A DNA stretch of 64,000 nucleotides from Nitrospira sp. (GTDB lineage: Bacteria > Nitrospirota > Nitrospiria > Nitrospirales > Nitrospiraceae): NCBI GenBank assembly GCA_029194535.1, contig JARFXR010000001.1, forward strand, positions 744,001 through 808,000. The letters are read 5' to 3'. The notes under the pieces were generated by a model. The model searched no databases and was not told the DNA's origin. It saw only the letters and a program-made list of their open reading frames with translations. The position numbers and the translations under genes are program-made. This document shows positions 45,684 to 55,116 of this stretch, one piece after another (position 1 is the stretch's first letter; each line of letters opens with the position of its first letter).

Positions 45684-48598
45684 AACCACCATATCAAAAG
45701 AAACTCATCGAAGTGGCGCTGCCGCTGGAGGCGATTAACAAGGCTTCGGCGCGGGAGAAGTCCATCCGTCATGGGCATCCGAGCACGCTGCACCTCTGGT
45801 GGGCCAGGCGGCCGTTGGCAGCGGCGCGCGCGGTGATCTTTGCGCAGATGGTGGATGACCCGTCGAGCCGGCCAGACCTGTTCCCCACGGAGAAGAAGCA
45901 GGAGAAGGAACGGCAACGGCTCTTCAAGATCATCGAAGACCTCGTGCAGTGGGAAAACACCACGAACGAAAAAGTCTTGCAGGCGGCGCGCGATGAAATC
46001 TGGCAGAGCTGGCGGCGAGCCTGCGCCGACCATGCCGACCATCCACGGGCCAAGGACCTGTTCAATCGCAACAAGCTCCCGGCCTTTCACGATCCCTTCG
46101 CAGGCGGCGGAGCCTTGCCGTTGGAGGCCCAACGGCTTGGCCTCGAAGCCTACGCGAGCGACCTGAATCCAGTCGCTGTGCTGATCAACAAGGCGATGAT
46201 CGAGATCCCGCCAAAGTTTTCCGGCAAGCCACCGGTGAATCCTGAATCGCAAAATGACAAGACGCTGTTCAAAAGGGAATGGCATGGCGCGCAAGGATTG
46301 GCCGAAGATGTTCGCTACTACGGGAAATGGATGCGGGACGAGGCCGAGAAGCGCATCGGCCATCTGTATCCCAAGATCGAAGTGACCAAGGAGATGGCGA
46401 AAGATCGGCCCGACCTCAAGCCCTACATCGGCCACAAGCTCACCGTGATCGCGTGGCTCTGGGCGCGCACGGTGAAGAGCCCGAACCCGGCATTCGCGAA
46501 GGTGGACGTGCCGCTCGCCTCCACCTTCATGCTCTCGACCAAGCCTGGTAAAGAGGCCTACGTCGAGCCGGTGGTTGATGACAAGAGCTACCGATTCACG
46601 GTGAAGGTGGGGAAGCCGAAGCACGCAGAGCGGGCGAAGAACGGGACCAAGCTCTCGCGCGGCGCGAACTTCGAGTGTGTGATGTCGGGGACGCCGATTG
46701 CGGGCGACTACATCAAGGCCGAGGGCAAGGCCGGGCGGATGGGCGCGCGACTGATGGCCATTGTGGCGGAAGGCCAGCGTGGGCGCCTGTACCTCGCGCC
46801 ATTGCCGATGCACGAGGAGGTGGCGCTCAAGGCTAAGCCGGAGTGGAAGCCGGAAGGCGACGTGCCCGCACGACTCACGGGCGGTACTTGCGTGCCATAT
46901 GGCTTGGTGACTTGGGGCGATCTCTTCACCCAGCGGCAGTTGGTGGCGCTGACGACCTTTTCCGACCTCGTGGGCGAGGCAATGCAGCAAGTCCGCCGCG
47001 ACGCGCTTGGCGCAGGCCTGCCCGATCCTTCGACAGGCTCAGGACAGGCGAACAAGCCCCTGCGCGGCGGCGGCACCGGCGCGGAGGCGTATGCAGAGGC
47101 GGTGGGGGTGTATCTGGTTTTTGCGTTGGACAAAGTCGTCGATCGTGGATCTTCAATCGGCAGGTGGGACCCAACGCCGACTCAGAGCGGGATTATTAAC
47201 ACCTTCAGCCGGCAAGCGCTTCCCATGACCTGGGACTTCGCTGAGTCGAATCCTCTTGGCGCAGCGTCTGGAAACTATGTAAGTGCCATCGAACTTGTAA
47301 CTAAGGTATTAGACAAACTCCCCAGCAACGGTATTAGTTCCGCTGAACAGGCGGATGCTTCAGGTCAAACGACAAGCACCGATCGATTGGTTTCTACCGA
47401 CCCACCCTACTACGACAACATCGGCTACGCTGACCTGTCCGACTTCTTCTACGTCTGGTTGCGCCGCTGCCTGCAGCCGATCTTCCCCGACCTATTTGCC
47501 ACGGTCGCCGTGCCGAAAGCCGAGGAACTGGTCGCCACGCCATACCGCCATGGGAACAAGGAGAAGGCAGAAACCTTCTTCTTGGAAGGCATGACTCAGG
47601 CGATGCATCGGCTGGTGGAGCAGGCGCACCCAGCGTTTCCGGTCACGATTTACTACGCCTTCAAACAGTCGGAGACAGAGAGTATCGAAGGTACGTCTAG
47701 CACCGGCTGGGAAACCTTTCTCGATGCGGTGATCCATGCCGGTTTCGGGATTAGCGGTACCTGGCCGATGCGCACGGAACTGAGCAATCGGATGATTAGC
47801 TCTGGCACGAACGCGCTCGCCTCCAGCATCGTGCTCGTCTGCCGTCCGCGAGCAGCAGATATGCCCACCGCCACCCGCCGTGAGTTTGTCGCCGCGCTGA
47901 AGGCCGAACTGCCGCAGGCGCTGCGCCGATTGCAGGAAGGCAACATCGCCCCGGTGGATCTCGCACAGGCGGCCATCGGCCCAGGCATGGCGGTCTACAC
48001 GCGCTACGCCAAGGTGCTCGACGCCGAGGGCAAGCCACTTTCCGTGCGTGAGGCGCTGGCTCTCATCAATCAAACACTCGATGAGGTCTTAGCCGAACAG
48101 GAGGGCGACTTCGACGCCGACAGCCGCTGGGCCTTGGCCTGGTTTGAACAATCCGGCTTCGCTCCTGGGGACTATGGCGTGGCCGAGACGCTCTCGAAGG
48201 CGAAGAACACGAGTGTCTCGGGGTTGGTCGACGCAGGCATTCTGTCCTCGAAGGCAGGAAAGGTGCGTCTCCTCAAGCCGGACGAATTGCCGAAAGACTG
48301 GGACCCCACCAGTGATCAGCGCCTGACGAACTGGGAGATGGTGCACCACCTCATTCGCGTCCTCGAATCAGGCGGCGAAGGAACAGCAGCGCAGTTGGTT
48401 GCGAAGCTGGGCAGCAAGGCTGAGACTGCCCGCGAACTCTGCTATCGCCTCTATGCGCTCTGCGAGCGAAAGAAGCGAGCAGCCGAGGCATTGTCCTACA
48501 ACGCCCTCGTCCAAAGCTGGCCGGAGATCACGCGGCTCGCGCGGGAGGGGCGAACGGAGCAGGCCGGGACTGGTGCAACGGGCGACTTGTTTGAGTGA
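45680..48598 (+). CDS. DUF1156 DNA adenine methylase (COG1743 type)
   Basis: 972 residues from a TTG (45680-45682) overlapping the previous stop. The DUF1156 N-terminus reads [20 protein letters not shown]; the SAM-binding motif is [17 protein letters not shown] (about 138) with ASDLNPVAV; the catalytic motif is [20 protein letters not shown] (about 574). These are hallmarks of the large DUF1156 methylases found in predicted phage defence loci. A repeat-derived insert encodes PSTGSGQA in frame (see 47027-47048). The methylase would mark self DNA. Its target sequence is unknown. Confidence 0.88.
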   Translation: MKPPYQKKLIEVALPLEAINKASAREKSIRHGHPSTLHLWWARRPLAAARAVIFAQMVDDPSSRPDLFPTEKKQEKERQRLFKIIEDLVQWENTTNEKVLQAARDEIWQSWRRACADHADHPRAKDLFNRNKLPAFHDPFAGGGALPLEAQRLGLEAYASDLNPVAVLINKAMIEIPPKFSGKPPVNPESQNDKTLFKREWHGAQGLAEDVRYYGKWMRDEAEKRIGHLYPKIEVTKEMAKDRPDLKPYIGHKLTVIAWLWARTVKSPNPAFAKVDVPLASTFMLSTKPGKEAYVEPVVDDKSYRFTVKVGKPKHAERAKNGTKLSRGANFECVMSGTPIAGDYIKAEGKAGRMGARLMAIVAEGQRGRLYLAPLPMHEEVALKAKPEWKPEGDVPARLTGGTCVPYGLVTWGDLFTQRQLVALTTFSDLVGEAMQQVRRDALGAGLPDPSTGSGQANKPLRGGGTGAEAYAEAVGVYLVFALDKVVDRGSSIGRWDPTPTQSGIINTFSRQALPMTWDFAESNPLGAASGNYVSAIELVTKVLDKLPSNGISSAEQADASGQTTSTDRLVSTDPPYYDNIGYADLSDFFYVWLRRCLQPIFPDLFATVAVPKAEELVATPYRHGNKEKAETFFLEGMTQAMHRLVEQAHPAFPVTIYYAFKQSETESIEGTSSTGWETFLDAVIHAGFGISGTWPMRTELSNRMISSGTNALASSIVLVCRPRAADMPTATRREFVAALKAELPQALRRLQEGNIAPVDLAQAAIGPGMAVYTRYAKVLDAEGKPLSVREALALINQTLDEVLAEQEGDFDADSRWALAWFEQSGFAPGDYGVAETLSKAKNTSVSGLVDAGILSSKAGKVRLLKPDELPKDWDPTSDQRLTNWEMVHHLIRVLESGGEGTAAQLVAKLGSKAETARELCYRLYALCERKKRAAEALSYNALVQSWPEITRLAREGRTEQAGTGATGDLFE
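47027..47048 (+). repeat. Dispersed repeat inserted in frame within the methylase gene
   Basis: The core CTTCGACAGGCTCAGG belongs to a repeat found scattered in many bacterial genomes, usually between genes. Here it adds PSTGSGQA without breaking the frame, in a variable loop between motif I and the DPPY motif. Confidence 0.6.
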
Positions 48599-48680
48599 AC
48601 GACAAGGTGTCCTTCCATCAAATATCGATGGGACTGAATGTGTCCTTGACTGGAGGACACCTGCGGGTCATGCTGATGCC

Positions 48681-50012
48681 ATGAGCCTGCACCCCGTTCT
48701 GGCCGAAAAACTGAGCGCCGCCATGGCGGCGGAAGCCATGCCGGTGTTCACCCGGCGCGATGCGCGCCTGCCCGCCGTGCCCGGCAAGGTGCATGCGGTG
48801 ATCGGGATGCGCCGGGCCGGCAAGACCACCTTTCTGCGGCAGTTGCTGCAGGAGCGCCGGGCGACGGCGGCGCCGGAGCAGGCGATCTATCTGAGCTTCG
48901 ACGACGACAGGCTGGCCGGGCTCGGCGCGGACCAACTCGGGAATTTGCTCGAGGAGTATTATCGGCGGGCGCCGGCGTTGCGCGGGCGCACGACCGTGCG
49001 CTGGCTCCTCGACGAGATTCAGCTCGTGCCCGGATGGGAACGGTTTGTGCGGCGCGTGCTGGACAGCGAGAAGGTCGAGGTCGTCGTGTCCGGGTCGTCG
49101 GCGCGGATGCTCTCGCGCGAGGTGCACACGTCGCTCCGCGGCCGCGGCATGGCGACCGTGATCCGGCCCTTCAGCTTCCGTGAGTTTCTGCGTCACCGTG
49201 ACGAAGAGCCGGGCGGGGATGCTCGGCGCTGGAAGCCGGCGGAACGCTCGCTGATCGAGAAGCGGTTTCGTGAATTTCTGTCGGGAGGCGGCTTTCCCGA
49301 GGCGCAGGGATTGTCGCCTGTATCCAGGATCGAGTTGTTGCAGGGCTACGTGGATACCGTCTTGTTCCGCGATGTGGTGGAACGCTATGGGGTGTCGCAG
49401 GTGGCGGCGTTGCGGTGGCTCGTGCGGCAATGTCTGCGCAACCCGGCCGGGAGCTTCAGCGCCCACCGGTTGCACCAGGACTTACAGGCTCAAGGTCACG
49501 GCGTGGCCAAGGATGCCGTGCATGCCATGCTCGGCCATCTGCTGGACGCCTTTCTGCTCAGTGCCGTGCCGCTGGCCACCGATTCGGAGCGTCAGCGCAA
49601 CTCCAACCCGCGCAAGCTCTATCCGGCGGATCCCGGACTCATCAAGGCGTTTGACGCCAGCGGTAGGACGAACCAGGGGCATGCGCTGGAGACGGTGGTG
49701 TTGAACGAGCTGGAGCGACGCAAGGCCGAGGTGGGGTATGTGAAGACGACCGACGGGCTGGAGGTGGATTTCTTGGCGCGCTATCTGGGTGGAGGGGAAG
49801 CACTGCTCCAGGTGTGCGCGGATCTGTCGGCGCCGGAGACGCGCGCACGCGAAGTGCGCGCCATGACGGCGGCGGCGAAGGAGCACCCGCAGGCCGCACG
49901 GCGGCTGCTGGTGCTCGATCGCGAGGCGCTCGCTCAGGTGAAGGAGGCCGGGATCGAGGCACAGCCTGTGTACGAGTGGCTGCTGGCCGATCACGTTGCG
50001 GAACAGGATTGA
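48681..50012 (+). CDS. AAA ATPase with DUF4143 domain
   Basis: About 443 residues from ATG 48681; the open frame extends back into the methylase gene. Walker A GMRRAGKTT (about 42-50), Walker B WLLDEIQ (about 106-112), sensor-like VVVSGSSARML, then PFSFREFL typical of this family. The C-terminal DUF4143 half has GGFPEAQG, FRDVVERYGV and a YPADPGL, GHALETVVLNEL, DFLARY nuclease-like stretch. These ATPases are common and of unclear role; some sit in defence islands. Composition is more GC-rich than the neighbours, suggesting separate arrival. The ribosome site is unclear. Confidence 0.85.
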   Translation: MSLHPVLAEKLSAAMAAEAMPVFTRRDARLPAVPGKVHAVIGMRRAGKTTFLRQLLQERRATAAPEQAIYLSFDDDRLAGLGADQLGNLLEEYYRRAPALRGRTTVRWLLDEIQLVPGWERFVRRVLDSEKVEVVVSGSSARMLSREVHTSLRGRGMATVIRPFSFREFLRHRDEEPGGDARRWKPAERSLIEKRFREFLSGGGFPEAQGLSPVSRIELLQGYVDTVLFRDVVERYGVSQVAALRWLVRQCLRNPAGSFSAHRLHQDLQAQGHGVAKDAVHAMLGHLLDAFLLSAVPLATDSERQRNSNPRKLYPADPGLIKAFDASGRTNQGHALETVVLNELERRKAEVGYVKTTDGLEVDFLARYLGGGEALLQVCADLSAPETRAREVRAMTAAAKEHPQAARRLLVLDREALAQVKEAGIEAQPVYEWLLADHVAEQD

Positions 50013-50027
50013 AGAGGAGCAACACCC

Positions 50028-53000
50028 ATGGCCATCACCAACCACGAACGTGTCGGCAAGGCGCTGGACCTCCTCAAGGAGGGGCTCCAGCCTTTTGTCG
50101 AACGGGAGATGAAGGCGCAGCACGCGCAACAATGGTTTGAACAGGTGAGGGCGTCGGTTGGAGAGACACAGTCCAACCTCTTCGGCACGGAAGACAAACC
50201 CCGCTGGGATGTCGCGGCGCTGTTGGGCGTGATGTGGAATCAGTGGCAGCTCGTCTTTCGGAAGCCGCTGGGGCAGGCGGAGCGGTCGCTCGTGAGCGAG
50301 CTGCGCGATGTGCGCAATCGATGGGCGCATCAGAATCCGTTCTCCGGCGATGATGCCTATCGGGCCCTCGACTCCGCGGCGCGGCTGTTGACCGCCGTCT
50401 CTGCTGCTCAAGCCGATGAGGTTGAGAAGATGAAGATGGAGCTTCTGCGCGTGCGCTTCGATGAGCAGGTGCGCACCGAGAAGCGGAAGAGCGCCGGCAC
50501 CGCGATCGACAGTCGGGCGACAGGCGGGCTGACGCCCTGGCGTGAGGTCGTCAATCCGCACAAGGACGTGGCGAGCGGGCGCTATCAACAAGCCGAGTTC
50601 GCCGCGGATCTCTGGCAAGTGCATATCGGAGAAGGGTCGGACGAGTACAAGAATCCGGTGGAATTCTTTCGCCGTACCTACCTGACGGACAGCCTGAGAC
50701 GACTCCTGGTGGGAGCGGTTCAACGGCTGGTCGGGAAGGGAGGCGATCCTGTCGTCCAGCTCCAGACGAACTTCGGCGGCGGGAAGACCCATTCGATGTT
50801 GGCGCTCTATCACCTCCTGTCCGAGACTGCGCCGAGCGAACTGCCGGGCATCGATGCGGTGCTCAAGGATGCCGAAGCCACGAAGCTGCCGCGCGTCAGG
50901 CGGGTGGTCTTGGTGGGAAACCGCATCTCGCCGGGCAATCCGGTCGTCAAATCGGATGGCACGGTGATTCGGACCCTCTGGGGTGAAATGGCCTGGCAAT
51001 TGGGCTATGCGGCTGGAGGAGTGAAAGAGGCGAAGACGGCGTTCAAACGTATTCAGGCCGACGATGAACGAGCCACCAGTCCCGGCGATGTCCTGCGAGC
51101 ACTCTTCAACGAATACGGACCTTGCCTCATTCTGATCGACGAATGGGTCGCCTACGCTCGGCAGTTACACGATGCCGCCGATCTGCCGGGCGGCAGTTTC
51201 GAGACCCAATTCACCTTCGCTCAGGTCCTCACCGAGTCCGCCAAGCTCGCGCAGCACTGCCTGCTGGTCATCAGCCTTCCGGCTTCCGACACCTCCGGTT
51301 CACCCCATACGCAGGCCGATGATGTGGAGGTTGGGGGACAGCGAGGGCGAGAAGCCTTGGATCGGTTGCGCAACGTGGTGGGGCGAGTCGAGTCCTCCTG
51401 GCGGCCGGCCAGCGCTGAGGAAGGATTTGAAATCGTTCGCCGTCGATTGTTCGAGCCGCTGGTGGAGAAGCATCAGTATGTGGCGCGCGATACCGTTGCC
51501 AAGGCCTTCTTCGATGTGTATTCCACCCAAGCCGCAGAATTTCCCCCTGAATGCCGCAACTCTGACTATGAGAAGCGGCTGAAGGCCGCATATCCTATTC
51601 ACCCGGAGATTTTCGATCGGCTCTATACCGACTGGTCCACGCTGGTGAAGTTTCAACGGACGCGCGGCGTCCTGCGCTTGATGGCCGCGGTCATTCATAG
51701 TCTCTGGGAAAAGGGCGACCGGAATCCGTTGATCCTTCCCGCGAACATTCCGATCGACGATCCGCGGGTGCAATTCGAACTGACCCGCTATCTGGCGGAT
51801 AACTGGGTGCCGGTCATTGAAAAGGATGTGGATGGACCGAACGCGCTTCCGCTTCGGCTGGATGGAGAGGTGCCGAATCTGGGTAAGTATGCAGCCGGGC
51901 GGCGGGTGGCGAGGACGATCTACCTCGGGTCGGCTCCGACTGCGACAGCGGCCAATCGCGGTATCGAGGATCGCCGGGTGAAACTCGGCTGTGTGATGCC
52001 GGGAGAATCGCCGACGATCTTCGGCGATGCGCTACGTCGATTAGGCAGCGCGGCGACCTACCTGTATCAAGATGGTGCTCGGTATTGGTACTCGACCCAG
52101 CCGACGGTGACAAAACTCGCGGAGGACCGGGCCGAGCAGCTCAAACGCAATCCCGATAAGGTCGCACAGGAACTCGACCGACGGCTTCGCGAAGATCTCC
52201 GTAAGACAGGTGACTTCGTCCGTGTGCATCCCATGCCCGAGTCAGGACAGGATGTGCCGGACGATCTGGATGCACGACTGGTTGTCCTCGGCGTCGACCA
52301 CCCGTACAGCAAGCAAGCGGACAACCAGGCCGAGGTTGCCGCGAAGGCGATCCTGGAATCACGAGGCAGCCAGCCGAGGCTCTTCCGCAATACGCTCGTC
52401 TTTTTGGCGGCTGACCAGGTGAGGCTCCAAGATCTGGATGAGGCGGTGCGTCGCTATCTCGCGTGGGATGCCATCCTCGCCGAGAAAGAGGCGCTCAATC
52501 TCGACCCACACCAGGTCAAGCAGGCGGAGAATCAGTTGCGGGCAGCCGACGGGGTGGTCTCGGCTCGGCTACCCGAGACGTATCAATGGCTCCTGGCGCC
52601 TGGGCAGGCGAACCCGCAGGCGGCGGTGGAATGGCAGGCCATCCGGTTGTCCGGGTCAGACCCACTCGCGGTGCGTGCGAGCAAGAAGCTCGGCAAAGAT
52701 GGGCTATTGAGTGTCTATGGGCCGACGGTGCTTCGATTAGAGATGGATCGCATTCCGCTCTGGCGGGGCAAGGCCCATGTCCCGGTGAGACAGCTTGTCG
52801 AAGATTTCGCGCGGTATCTGTATCTGCCGCGACTCAAGAGCCCCGAGGTCTTGCTCGAAGCCATTCGAAGCGGCCTCGGCCTCCTGTTGTGGCATCAGGA
52901 ATCGTTTGCCTATGCGGATAGCTTTGATGAAGCCGCCGGCCGCTATAGGGGTCTGCGCTGTGGACAACCGGTGCTGATCACCAGTACCGACCCGGGCCTG

Positions 53001-53393
53001 CTCGTCCAACCGGAAGCCGCCTTCCAGCAACAGGAGGCCGAGACAAAGGCGGCGCCTGCCCCAGTTGGGCCGACGGGGACGGAGCCAGAAACCGGACCTG
53101 CTGGAGGGACAGTTGGAGCCGGCAAAGACGGTGTGGCACCACCCAAAGGGCCACGACCACCGAAACGATTTCACGGGACTGTCAGCCTCGATCCCACCCG
53201 CGTGGGCCGTGACGCCGGCCGTATTGGTGACGAAGTCATCGCACACTTAGTTGGACTGATGGGATCGGATGTCAAAGTGACGTTGGAGATCGAGGCTGAG
53301 ATTCCAAATGGTGCTCCGGACAACGTCGTGCGTACAGTCACGGAAAACAGCCGGACGTTGAAGTTCACCAGTCATGGGTTTGAAGAGGAATAG
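50028..53393 (+). CDS. HEPN-DUF499 ATPase, defence-associated
   Basis: 1121 residues; GAGGAG precedes ATG 50028. Residues 1-135 look like a Swt1-type HEPN domain with RDVRNRWAH (about 94-102), matching the RNase signature R-x4-6-H. The DUF499 body follows with Walker A TNFGGGKTHSML (about 246-257), VGNRISPG and Walker B CLILIDEWVAYAR (about 366-378). A low-complexity Pro/Gly/Ala linker (about 1005-1045) leads to a small C-terminal domain ending in FTSHGFEEE. DUF499 proteins co-occur with DUF1156 methylases. As the last gene it may be the effector. Confidence 0.87.
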   Translation: MAITNHERVGKALDLLKEGLQPFVEREMKAQHAQQWFEQVRASVGETQSNLFGTEDKPRWDVAALLGVMWNQWQLVFRKPLGQAERSLVSELRDVRNRWAHQNPFSGDDAYRALDSAARLLTAVSAAQADEVEKMKMELLRVRFDEQVRTEKRKSAGTAIDSRATGGLTPWREVVNPHKDVASGRYQQAEFAADLWQVHIGEGSDEYKNPVEFFRRTYLTDSLRRLLVGAVQRLVGKGGDPVVQLQTNFGGGKTHSMLALYHLLSETAPSELPGIDAVLKDAEATKLPRVRRVVLVGNRISPGNPVVKSDGTVIRTLWGEMAWQLGYAAGGVKEAKTAFKRIQADDERATSPGDVLRALFNEYGPCLILIDEWVAYARQLHDAADLPGGSFETQFTFAQVLTESAKLAQHCLLVISLPASDTSGSPHTQADDVEVGGQRGREALDRLRNVVGRVESSWRPASAEEGFEIVRRRLFEPLVEKHQYVARDTVAKAFFDVYSTQAAEFPPECRNSDYEKRLKAAYPIHPEIFDRLYTDWSTLVKFQRTRGVLRLMAAVIHSLWEKGDRNPLILPANIPIDDPRVQFELTRYLADNWVPVIEKDVDGPNALPLRLDGEVPNLGKYAAGRRVARTIYLGSAPTATAANRGIEDRRVKLGCVMPGESPTIFGDALRRLGSAATYLYQDGARYWYSTQPTVTKLAEDRAEQLKRNPDKVAQELDRRLREDLRKTGDFVRVHPMPESGQDVPDDLDARLVVLGVDHPYSKQADNQAEVAAKAILESRGSQPRLFRNTLVFLAADQVRLQDLDEAVRRYLAWDAILAEKEALNLDPHQVKQAENQLRAADGVVSARLPETYQWLLAPGQANPQAAVEWQAIRLSGSDPLAVRASKKLGKDGLLSVYGPTVLRLEMDRIPLWRGKAHVPVRQLVEDFARYLYLPRLKSPEVLLEAIRSGLGLLLWHQESFAYADSFDEAAGRYRGLRCGQPVLITSTDPGLLVQPEAAFQQQEAETKAAPAPVGPTGTEPETGPAGGTVGAGKDGVAPPKGPRPPKRFHGTVSLDPTRVGRDAGRIGDEVIAHLVGLMGSDVKVTLEIEAEIPNGAPDNVVRTVTENSRTLKFTSHGFEEE

Positions 53394-53623
53394 ATATGTT
53401 GACCCTTCGCGATACTGTGATCATCAGGGCAATCAGTGGCTGGCAACCGCTCATCGAGACGAACTGATGGAGGACTGGAATTTATGCAGCCAGCTCACAA
53501 CTCCAAAACCGATCGCCCCTCTGATGTAGAACCGGCCATCCGGCATCTGGTGCCTTTGCGGGTTCTTTCCGTGAGCACCGGCCGCCAAAAACAAAGGTAC
53601 CGGCTAGTAGAACTTTTGGAGGA

Positions 53624-53731
53624 AGAGAAAGGTGTCAGGAACCTTTCCCTCCTCGTCCGCGCATGACCAACGGATTTAGTTCATCAATCGACTATGCTGA
53701 GTCAAGAGAATGGTTCCTGACACCTTTCTCT
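53624..53731. repeat. REPIN-like inverted repeat element
   Basis: AGAGAAAGGTGTCAGGAACC (53624-53643) is perfectly complementary to 53712-53731, with 68 bases between. The left arm continues CTTT, so AAAGGT and ACCTTT can also form a small local hairpin. Paired REP-type ends without a gene fit a REPIN or MITE. It is different from the ends of the REP transposase in this window. Confidence 0.65.
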
Positions 53732-53844
53732 GACCGACCCGACTTTTCCTGCCTGTGCTGGTCGAATCCCTTCATTGGCATTTCGGTTTTTGTGATTTGA
53801 GTTTTGGTATTTGAGGCTTTCCATCTGTATGAAGGTGGGCCTGG

Positions 53845-53864
53845 ATTCCCGCGTTCGCGGGGAT
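53845..53864 (-). repeat. Dispersed hairpin repeat, second example
   Basis: ATTCCCGCG TT CGCGGGGAT, the same family as 39715-39734 in the opposite orientation (CTGG before, GAC after). It may also act as a weak terminator for the leftward gene at 53954. Confidence 0.6.
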
Positions 53865-53953
53865 GACGGAGTTTCCAAACATGAGTCCATTACCAAATGG
53901 GAAGTGTACGTTCCATGGACGGGTAGACAGTTCAGGGAGAGAACGTGGCGGTT

Positions 53954-54358
53954 TTACCGTTTGGCTTCAGGAGGGGGCCAGTTCATTTCCGTGTGTCTAC
54001 CGCAATAAAAGCAGGAGAGGCGGTAGCGCGCTTTGCGGCGAGGGTTGGGCATGGAGGTGAAGGTGATGGGGGTATCGTCGAAGGGGCAGGTCGGTTGATC
54101 GTGCAGCAGATGCATCTCCGCCATCATGGTGATCGAGGCGACGTCCCAGGAGGGAGAGGTCCCCGGCTCGCCGGTGATGGACTCTACGATATGGCACCGT
54201 TCGCATTCGGCTTGATACGTCTTCACCCCGGCATTGTGCGAGGTCAGATCGGTCACGTCCATCGGGCCTCCGCAGTCCGGACGGGCACAAGTCAGATGTT
54301 CGTGTTGCAGCGCCTGCACAAACCGGCGGTGGCTCGATCGCTCCTGCTCTGTCTTCAT
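53954..54358 (-). CDS. Hypothetical zinc-ribbon protein
   Basis: 134 residues; AGGAGGG eight bases before the ATG. Cysteine pairs suggest zinc ribbons: CARPDCGG near residue 24, CERC near 52, CPFD near 91 and SCFYCGRH near 114. The middle has DVASITMMAEMHLLHD. I do not recognise a family. It starts 13 bases after the oxidoreductase gene and may be the last gene of that leftward group. Confidence 0.65.
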   Translation of the reverse strand: MKTEQERSSHRRFVQALQHEHLTCARPDCGGPMDVTDLTSHNAGVKTYQAECERCHIVESITGEPGTSPSWDVASITMMAEMHLLHDQPTCPFDDTPITFTSMPNPRRKARYRLSCFYCGRHTEMNWPPPEAKR

Positions 54359-54371
54359 GTACGCTTCCCTC

Positions 54372-55106
54372 CTAAATTCCCCAAGCCCCGCTGATCTGAA
54401 TGTTGGCTCCGTTGACGTACCGGGCTTCCTCGCTCAGCAGAAAACGGGCGGCGGCCACGACGTCGCCGACGGTCCCGATATATCCCGCCGGAATCCGTTT
54501 GGCCATGCCCGCCAGTTCTTCGGGTGGCGCACTGCCGGAGTCGATGAAGCCGGGCGAGATGGCATTGACCGTGATGCCGTGCGGCGCCAAGAGTTTTGCC
54601 AGCGTCCTGGTCAGCATGAGCACTCCTGCCTTGGCGATATAGTGGGCGGTGACGTCCGGTTGCGAGACCATCTGCTCCGTGTTCGCCATGCTGAAGGTGA
54701 TGATGCGACCGTACTTCCTGGCTTTCATACCGGGAGCGACCGCCTGCGCGAGGTAGAAGATGGGATGGAGATTACCGTCGAACATCTCGTTCCAGCCCTC
54801 GACCGTCTCCTCGAACAGGTTCACGCGATGGTAGGGACCGGCGCCGTTGATCAGCGCATCGATGCGTCCCCATTCCTTTTCGACCGTGGCGGCGAACTCC
54901 CGGGCCGCTGCGGGATCGGACACGTCGCAGCGACGGATCAAGGCCCTGCCGCCCCGTGCTTCGATGGCCCCGGCCGTCTCCTCCGCTTCCGCCGCGCTCG
55001 TGCGATAGCAGATGGCGACATGCCACTGTTGCGCGGCAAGGTCCAGCGCGATCCCGCGCCCGATGCCCTTCGCCCCGCCGGTGATGAGAGCGACCCGATG
55101 AGTCAT
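54372..55106 (-). CDS. Short-chain dehydrogenase/reductase
   Basis: 244 residues of classical SDR. Cofactor loop TGGAKGIGRG near residue 10, the acidic-to-basic region of strand 2 (CYRTS, suggesting NADP preference), the NGAGP motif, the active-site Ser in ITFSMAN, the YxxxK pair in AHYIAKAG, and the PGFIDSG turn. Substrate unknown; FabG-like acyl reduction or pterin reduction are among the options. It lies ten bases after the DUF2064 glycosyltransferase. Confidence 0.88.
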   Translation of the reverse strand: MTHRVALITGGAKGIGRGIALDLAAQQWHVAICYRTSAAEAEETAGAIEARGGRALIRRCDVSDPAAAREFAATVEKEWGRIDALINGAGPYHRVNLFEETVEGWNEMFDGNLHPIFYLAQAVAPGMKARKYGRIITFSMANTEQMVSQPDVTAHYIAKAGVLMLTRTLAKLLAPHGITVNAISPGFIDSGSAPPEELAGMAKRIPAGYIGTVGDVVAAARFLLSEEARYVNGANIQISGAWGI

Positions 55107-55116
55107 ACCGATCCTA

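Larger units (their letters stand above)
53394..53953. other. Repeat-containing intergenic region after the defence operon
   Basis: 560 bases without a supported gene. It holds a 108-base inverted-repeat element (53624-53731) and a hairpin repeat (53845-53864). An open stretch from ATG 53484, reading RHLVPLRVLSVSTGRQKQRY and ELLEEEKG, runs into the inverted repeat and could be the start of a small gene cut by it, but evidence is weak. Confidence 0.5.

Noticed and set aside
49482-50999. 505-codon minus-strand frame over the ATPase/DUF499 junction
   Set aside because: Antisense shadow lacking motifs; crosses two plus-strand genes.
41164-53393. DISARM or BREX assignment for the defence operon
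   Set aside because: No DrmB/DUF1998, phospholipase-D or PglZ protein is present in the operon.
53436-53666. 76-codon plus-strand frame after the DUF499 gene
   Set aside because: Runs into a REPIN-like element and its start lacks a ribosome site; mentioned only as a possible remnant.
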